A stretch of 64,000 nt of DNA from Treponema sp. UBA4873. Its GTDB lineage: Bacteria > Spirochaetota > Spirochaetia > Treponematales > Treponemataceae. Below are positions 58,661 to 64,000 of the stretch, in pieces. Position 1 is the stretch's first letter. Each line of letters opens with the position of its first letter. Location of the stretch: assembly GCA_002399405.1 (NCBI GenBank), contig DHDP01000016.1, forward strand, positions 124,001 to 188,000. Direction: 5' to 3'. Under the pieces are notes generated by a model, which was not told the origin of the DNA, did not search any database, and saw only the letters and a list, made by a program, of their open reading frames with translations. The position numbers were made by a program, and so were the translations under genes.

Positions 58661-61600
58661 AGATTCCGTTATTCCGCAGGATTCTGTCAGGAATATTTTT
58701 GACTCGCTGCACACAGGAACGGCCATTGAACGTGCCGTAATTCTCGTTGAAGACGAGGTTATTAAAGATAATTACGACCGTATTCCCGCTGACGGGTCCC
58801 GTGTATATATCCGTATAATCCCGGAAGGGACAGGCAGCAGCACTAAAGATGCCGGCAAAGGCGAACTCTGGGGCGGTATCGCTGCAACTGTCGGAGGTGT
58901 TGCACTTCTGGTTGCTTCTTTTTTTACCGGCGGATCGACAGCTGGTATCGGCATATCCCTGATGGGAACCGGTATAGGACTGATCTGCGGAGGTGCCGTA
59001 CTGCTCAATACGCAGGTCGATGTTAATATTCCGGCGCAGAAAACACGGACATCACCGACAGCTGACCCGATGCTGAAAGGCGGAAAAAACAGCGAGCGTC
59101 AGTATGGCTCTGTCCCTGTATTATTCGGACGGCATCTTATTAATCCCGACGTCGCAGGGCATATACACACGTATGTAGAAAAATACTCACCAAAACTGGC
59201 TCAATTCCAGGTATACGTATCAAATTCGAACACGGAATTGACCGGTGGTTCATGGGGAGAAATATACGATGCAGGATATGTCAATAACAATTATATACCC
59301 GCTCGATTAAATATAACAACAGCACAATATGTATGGGGCAGATACATTATCGTTTATTATAATGGTGTCATCCAAATTTCGGAACCTGTTTTTGTATGTG
59401 CCGGAAAAGGGATTGATAAAACAACAACCGTTACCTGTGCTGTTATTACAGCAGGGAATGGTTCTCATCGAGTCGAAAATCAAATAGATATTACAAATGA
59501 ATTTGGTGCTTACCTGAAATTTCGATTTTTGGAAAGTTCCTCTGATTATTATATATTCGAAAATCAGAAAAATGAATGCACCCAATGGCTGGTCGAACTG
59601 CTTTGTACAGGTTACAACAACATGCGCATCGAAACGGAATCGTTGAAATTCGGTGATACGCTGGTCACCGATCTTTCCGCCTCGAAGAATCTTGAAACCG
59701 TGTTATCAAATAAAGACGATAACGTGAATGTGGAAATTATAACAGACGGCAGCGGATCAGCGATTTATCCTAAGGTATGCCACGAACTGCAAATCAACTC
59801 GGTTTTGAAGAACAAAAGCGGCACAGGTTCTTCCGGGGCGATAATCAGAACTACAGCCGGTAATACTACATCGCTGGATGTCGATATATATTTTTATTAT
59901 GGACTCTTCGGCTATGACAGCAAAAACAAAATAATTAGCAAAACCTGCGAAATCAAAGCCTGGTACAAGGTGTCCGGTGCCTCGGACGATGATTATGTAT
60001 TGATAAAAGACTGGGAAATAACAGCACAAAAAACGTCTACCATCCGGCTTGTCGAGAAAGTGGATGGTTTAACAGCCGGAATGTATACGGTCAAGGTTGA
60101 ACGGATTACATCCGACAGTACTGACAGCAATACAGTTGATACTGTTTATGTCGGGTCTATACGTGCATACACCGATGATACTCCTGTGTCAGCAGACAGA
60201 CGGGCAAAATCTGCATTGATAGCCCTCCGCGTAAAAGCATCTGACTCTGCCAAAGATACTATGGATTCATTTAATTTGATCGCACAATCCGTGTTGCCCG
60301 ACTGGAACGAGACGGAAAGCGGCACATCTGCTTGGACAGACAGACTGACAAAAAATCCTGCATCGGAAATACTGTATGTACTGCGGAGCGGCATCAACTG
60401 TACTCCCGTTGCCGATGAAGATATCGACTGGCCCGCATGGGAACGGTTCTGGATGTTCTGCGATGTTCACAAATATTACTGCAATGCTGTCCTGACCGAG
60501 GACTTAACCTTATCCAACCTCTATACACTTATTGCCAATGTCGGGCGTGGCACAGTCGTAAAAATTGACGGAAAATTCTCTGTTATAATAGATGCTGAAA
60601 AAACAGCGCCGGTACAGCTTTTTACCCCGCGTAATACACGTGATTATAAACAGACATACCTGATGGCAGACATCCCCGACGAAATAGACTATAAGTTTAC
60701 CGACGAGACCGCCGGCTGGGCTGATAATACACGGCCTATATATAATACCCCGCTCGGCACGTATGTATCAAAACCCAAGCTCCGACAGGAGACAACTGCG
60801 TGGGGCATTACAAATCCTGACCAGCTGTTTATTTTCGGCCGGTACCAGTACGGCGTACTCAATAACAGACAGGCAGTACATACAATATCGTGCGATCTGG
60901 AATATATCATGTGCAACAAGGGAGACCTCATCGAGTATGCAGGAGATGCAGGACTTACCGGAGTCGCATACGGACGTGTTTCTAACCTTATTCATAATGC
61001 AGCAGGCAATATTATAGGTATCTCAAGTGATACCGTTTTACCGTTTACAACCGGTGACGATTACGGTATCAGAGTCCGGCAGAGAAGCGGAAAATTATTG
61101 ACGCTCGATTGTATCAATTCGGGGCTTTCCATTGCCGGATGTAATTTCAAAGCTGCTGCCGCGCCTGATGATGCTCCGCAGGAAGGTGATTTGTTTGTTT
61201 TCGGTATAAAAGGGAGTATCACGGAACAGCTGATTGTTACGGATATACAGGCGGATGCGGACTTAAATGCAGAAATAACTGCCGTTGATTATGTGCCGGA
61301 CATTTTCAACGTCGACGACCCTGATTTTGTGATACCGGAGTTCGAAAGCAAACTGACCTTGGGCGGTATAACCGACAACGGAACCGGACCGAGTGACTGG
61401 CATACGTATACTACCTATAATGACAGCCGGGAAAAACCGGCTGCACCGTCAGAGGACGGGACAGCCGACGGCTGGCACCGGATACAGACATCAAACAGTT
61501 TATGGGTCTCGACAAAAACTGCACAGACGGTATCTGACGGTGTCTGGGGCGACTCGGTACAGACAACCTCTCTGGTTCAGCTGGGGGTCGACGAAATAAA

Positions 61601-63551
61601 AGACGGAACGGCTGATGATGTCACACTCCCTGATATACCGGCAGAAATTTCTGCAGTTGCCGGTATGGATACAATTAAAATCGCGTGTACATCGTTCGGG
61701 GACGGGCTGGCGAATGCAATCAAATCACTGTCATGGCAGATACGCAAGTCTGCAGATGGAGCCTGGACGGATATAGGCAGTAGTACGGGGACAGAGTTTA
61801 CATATACATTTGTGCGCAGCACGGACGGGTATCCGGAAGCAGCAGCCCTTGCACTGTGGACGGTACGTGCTCGGGCAACCAATATTTATAATAAAACGAC
61901 AGCATGGAGTGAGGCGGTCCCGGTTTCAACTGATAATTACGGTACGTGGCAGCTGCAGAAACCGGACATAACGGCCCGTATATCAGGAAGAGCCATAACC
62001 CTGTTTATCTCGCAGCCTGCACGCTCCGACAACCGGACGGTGTACGGCATGGTAAAAAACCGGCTACAGATAAAACGGCTCAATCCGGCAGCCGACACAC
62101 AGTTTTATAAACCGGCCGAATCAGCAGATCCAAAAGCATCCGTCGATAATTACAAAAACGGAACCGGGTATGTACTGTCAGATGCGATGTATCAGCAGAC
62201 AATGCCGCTGTACGGCCAGAACAACAGGGACGCAGCCGGGAACGTCCTGCCGTCTCCCGTCGATACGTCGTACTCGTTTCAGATTACATCACAGAATGAA
62301 GCAGGTGTTTCACTAGCGAATACGATAACCGTCATTGCCCTGGCAACGGCCGCAGAAGATATTGTCGACGCTGCCATTACTCACAATAAGCTCACGGAAG
62401 GGTGCGTCTATGCAGAGAATATCCACGGCCACACAATTACGGCCGACCAGATGGCCGCGACAGACCTTGCGGCCGCAAAATGCACGATGGGTAAAGTTTC
62501 AGGCAACGGACTGAACGCCGACCTTTCCGACGCAGACAGCATGTGGAACCTTGATTCATCGGCCGCAGAATTCCGTGTCGGCAATTCCCGTGCGCTTGAA
62601 AACAGCGGCAGCGATGATGGTGAATACTTCCACTATCTCAGTAAGACGGAAACAACCGGTTTGAAACGTGCTCCCGGCATTTACATGAAGATAAAGAACT
62701 TCATCGTTTCCGCGCTGGCTTCCGTCATTCTCGGTATATTCCGCGTGAAGATGAAAGGCGCCGCAGATTCAGCCAGCTTCATGACGGTTAATCCGACAGG
62801 CTCCGCAGACGGTACGACCGGGACACCGGCAGACACGGTAAAAATAAATGGCGGAGTAAGAGCCACAGATATTTATGCAAACAATTTCTACACAAACGGA
62901 AAGTTGCTTCCCCGCTACTACACTGTCGATTTATCATCGCTCTCGACCAGTAATTTTTATCCGATAACATTCGGCGCAAGTGACAATGTCCTTGACTGCG
63001 AAATACATTCACCGTCTTCAGTAGGAGCGGCAGCTTATAATCAGAACATCATCCATTTTCAGTTAATTGCTAACGGATGGAGCGACACACCGAAATTATT
63101 TGACATCATGCAGTATGGTGTATTTGCTTCGAATGAAATAACCATAGGCAGCATCGGATACGGTACAAAATCCGGCGAGCGCTGTGTTTGGCTCCGCGGA
63201 GGTATGCTGTACCGTTTTTACTGCAACGCTGTACCGTCGTTGCATTCAGCGGATTATTCCTACGGCAGTTCTGATACAGAGATATACACCGTCGGAACAA
63301 ATAACTCCGGCGGGACAAACACAAACGTTAATATTATTTGGACTCCGAATCCGGCCTTCAGCAGTTATCATTACGGCGCAAAAAAAGCAGACTCACTGGC
63401 CGTCACTACACAGACGGCCTCAAATATGACAGTGTACAACACTCTGACAGCCAAGGATGTCGTCATATCTGATACGATGATAATACCGGCCGTAACGGCA
63501 ACGCCGGCGGCGAGCTCTGCAGGCAGGATGTGGATTAACACGGCGGAATGA
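58611..63551 (+). CDS. J-like tail tip/host specificity protein
   Basis: 1646 residues. It opens with PFSAQFEDSVIPQDSVRNIF, a hydrophobic GGIAATVGGVALLVASFFTG (residues ~84-125) as in gpI/J fusions, then GSVPVLFGRHLINPDVAG. A beta-rich insertion (residues ~185-530, more AT-rich DNA) interrupts the J core, which resumes at TAKSALIALRVKASDSAKDT. Fibronectin-like repeats (near 990-1200) and a trimeric fibre C-terminus ending AGRMWINTAE follow. Recognises the host receptor and ejects DNA. AAGGA precedes the ATG. Confidence 0.85.
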   Translation: MALKLRTQIHPFSAQFEDSVIPQDSVRNIFDSLHTGTAIERAVILVEDEVIKDNYDRIPADGSRVYIRIIPEGTGSSTKDAGKGELWGGIAATVGGVALLVASFFTGGSTAGIGISLMGTGIGLICGGAVLLNTQVDVNIPAQKTRTSPTADPMLKGGKNSERQYGSVPVLFGRHLINPDVAGHIHTYVEKYSPKLAQFQVYVSNSNTELTGGSWGEIYDAGYVNNNYIPARLNITTAQYVWGRYIIVYYNGVIQISEPVFVCAGKGIDKTTTVTCAVITAGNGSHRVENQIDITNEFGAYLKFRFLESSSDYYIFENQKNECTQWLVELLCTGYNNMRIETESLKFGDTLVTDLSASKNLETVLSNKDDNVNVEIITDGSGSAIYPKVCHELQINSVLKNKSGTGSSGAIIRTTAGNTTSLDVDIYFYYGLFGYDSKNKIISKTCEIKAWYKVSGASDDDYVLIKDWEITAQKTSTIRLVEKVDGLTAGMYTVKVERITSDSTDSNTVDTVYVGSIRAYTDDTPVSADRRAKSALIALRVKASDSAKDTMDSFNLIAQSVLPDWNETESGTSAWTDRLTKNPASEILYVLRSGINCTPVADEDIDWPAWERFWMFCDVHKYYCNAVLTEDLTLSNLYTLIANVGRGTVVKIDGKFSVIIDAEKTAPVQLFTPRNTRDYKQTYLMADIPDEIDYKFTDETAGWADNTRPIYNTPLGTYVSKPKLRQETTAWGITNPDQLFIFGRYQYGVLNNRQAVHTISCDLEYIMCNKGDLIEYAGDAGLTGVAYGRVSNLIHNAAGNIIGISSDTVLPFTTGDDYGIRVRQRSGKLLTLDCINSGLSIAGCNFKAAAAPDDAPQEGDLFVFGIKGSITEQLIVTDIQADADLNAEITAVDYVPDIFNVDDPDFVIPEFESKLTLGGITDNGTGPSDWHTYTTYNDSREKPAAPSEDGTADGWHRIQTSNSLWVSTKTAQTVSDGVWGDSVQTTSLVQLGVDEIKDGTADDVTLPDIPAEISAVAGMDTIKIACTSFGDGLANAIKSLSWQIRKSADGAWTDIGSSTGTEFTYTFVRSTDGYPEAAALALWTVRARATNIYNKTTAWSEAVPVSTDNYGTWQLQKPDITARISGRAITLFISQPARSDNRTVYGMVKNRLQIKRLNPAADTQFYKPAESADPKASVDNYKNGTGYVLSDAMYQQTMPLYGQNNRDAAGNVLPSPVDTSYSFQITSQNEAGVSLANTITVIALATAAEDIVDAAITHNKLTEGCVYAENIHGHTITADQMAATDLAAAKCTMGKVSGNGLNADLSDADSMWNLDSSAAEFRVGNSRALENSGSDDGEYFHYLSKTETTGLKRAPGIYMKIKNFIVSALASVILGIFRVKMKGAADSASFMTVNPTGSADGTTGTPADTVKINGGVRATDIYANNFYTNGKLLPRYYTVDLSSLSTSNFYPITFGASDNVLDCEIHSPSSVGAAAYNQNIIHFQLIANGWSDTPKLFDIMQYGVFASNEITIGSIGYGTKSGERCVWLRGGMLYRFYCNAVPSLHSADYSYGSSDTEIYTVGTNNSGGTNTNVNIIWTPNPAFSSYHYGAKKADSLAVTTQTASNMTVYNTLTAKDVVISDTMIIPAVTATPAASSAGRMWINTAE

Positions 63552-63618
63552 AAACTGTACTTTTAAGAATTGATACAGTATACTACAGGCATGAGAGTTG
63601 ATAAGTTTGGAGAGTCCT

Positions 63619-64000
63619 ATGAAAAAGATTTTTTTATTTGCTTTTACTTTAATAATTATGCTATGGTTGGGATGTCAGCAGCAGACAGAAGATAATAATG
63701 ATACAGGGGGTACTACTACGGCACAGATCGGAAATTTAACAATAACAGGCAAATTTTTATACGGTTCAGCAACTGTAAATAATTTATCAACAGTAATCGA
63801 TTATAATTCTTATCCAGATAATACAGCTCCTCTGTACGTTAGTGGAGTATGTAAATATCAAGTCGATATTGATTGCAAAAATATGTTTGTCCAAAATGTC
63901 CGATTTAAATATGGAGGTGCAGTAATATCAGGAAACGAAGTAACAAAAATATATTTTCTTGATGAAAATGGTACAAGTCTTAAAGAATATAATACTACAA
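63619..64000 (+). CDS. Phage tail-adjacent lipoprotein (runs off the window)
   Basis: An open frame of at least 127 codons starts at ATG 63619 with GGAGAG. MKKIFLFAFTLIIMLWLGC is a lipoprotein signal peptide (Cys19), followed by a low-complexity linker QQQTEDNNDTGGTTT and beta-type sequence (IGNLTITGKFLYGSATVNN). AT-rich codons differ from the phage structural genes. Lipoproteins next to J genes in lambdoid phages (Cor-like) block the receptor against superinfection; the same role is plausible here. Confidence 0.7.
   Translation, partial: MKKIFLFAFTLIIMLWLGCQQQTEDNNDTGGTTTAQIGNLTITGKFLYGSATVNNLSTVIDYNSYPDNTAPLYVSGVCKYQVDIDCKNMFVQNVRFKYGGAVISGNEVTKIYFLDENGTSLKEYNTT

Larger units (their letters stand above)
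30127..64000. mobile_element. Mu-like transposable siphophage prophage (right end outside window)
   Basis: The left end is placed at TGACGC (30127), matching the 5'-TG end of Mu-type elements and the break in the aldo/keto reductase. Content: leftward early genes (MuA, MuB, Gam, GemA-like), LexA-type repressor, candidate lysis genes, Mu-type head genes (gp27, gp28, DUF935 portal, MuF, protease/scaffold) and a lambda-like long flexible tail. No contractile sheath or baseplate genes are present. The right end and target duplication are not in the window. Confidence 0.85.

Noticed and set aside
1..64000. tRNA or rRNA genes
   Set aside because: No cloverleaf or rRNA segment was recognised; absence is by eye only.

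Overview
The window reads as chromosomal DNA of a host-associated, largely anaerobic bacterium with an outer membrane. A spirochaete of the Treponema type is my best guess. The supports are relaxed lipobox lipoproteins (FGAC, FASC, CTGC, WLGC), a 2,3-bisphosphoglycerate-dependent phosphoglycerate mutase, a Cys glutathione peroxidase/OhrR/ferritin stress set, flavinylated flavocytochrome-c-like electron transfer and a Mu-like prophage. No rRNA or tRNA is present to confirm this, so the taxonomy is inference.

Layout. (1) Bases 1-11119 are accessory DNA: an AT-rich ABC-three-component (ABC-3C) defence operon cut by the window edge (2-2815), a 1315-aa STAND NTPase with an N-terminal DUF4297/Cap4-type nuclease (2878-6825), then a less AT-rich cassette of two AlbA_2/RecG-like regulators around a RhuM-family gene. 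That cassette is bracketed by a 46-bp direct repeat and a restriction-gene stub. (2) Bases 11178-29782 are host genes: a secreted FAD/FMN reductase, a heterodimeric ABC exporter-fold pair, gpmA, ferritin, a frameshifted lipoprotein, a gpx-trxR-like-ohrR operon, an AraC regulator, tag, glnK-amtB with an attenuator-like leader, an exported flavodoxin, an iron alcohol dehydrogenase, an exported DUF362 protein and an ArsP/DUF318 permease. (3) A cluster of strong palindromes (29840-29964) lies before the N-terminal stub of an aldo/keto reductase, which stops at the left end of a transposable prophage (about 30127).

(4) From 30127 to the window end lies a Mu-like siphophage. The early block (MuA transposase, MuB ATPase, Gam, GemA-like protein, DUF2786 and many small proteins) reads leftward from an operator array at 39627-39702. 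The LexA-like repressor reads rightward with two lysogeny cargo genes. A weakly supported lysis cassette, gp27/gp28 terminase, DUF935 portal, MuF, protease/scaffold, decoration protein, capsid and a long-tail module (tail tube, G/GT chaperones, tape measure, DUF1833, NlpC/P60, J-like tip) all read rightward. A lipoprotein gene begins after the tip gene and runs off the window.

The most interesting points are: a MuF head protein carrying a BECR-nuclease-like C-terminal toxin with an overlapping candidate immunity gene; a portal-to-MuF junction with no start codon but an in-phase T8 slippery site; a tail-chaperone A9 frameshift; two fully overlapping lysis-region genes; an undescribed structured RNA candidate with its own terminator between terminase and portal; the amtB leader attenuator paired with a PII protein lacking the uridylylation tyrosine; and the defence cluster at the left edge.
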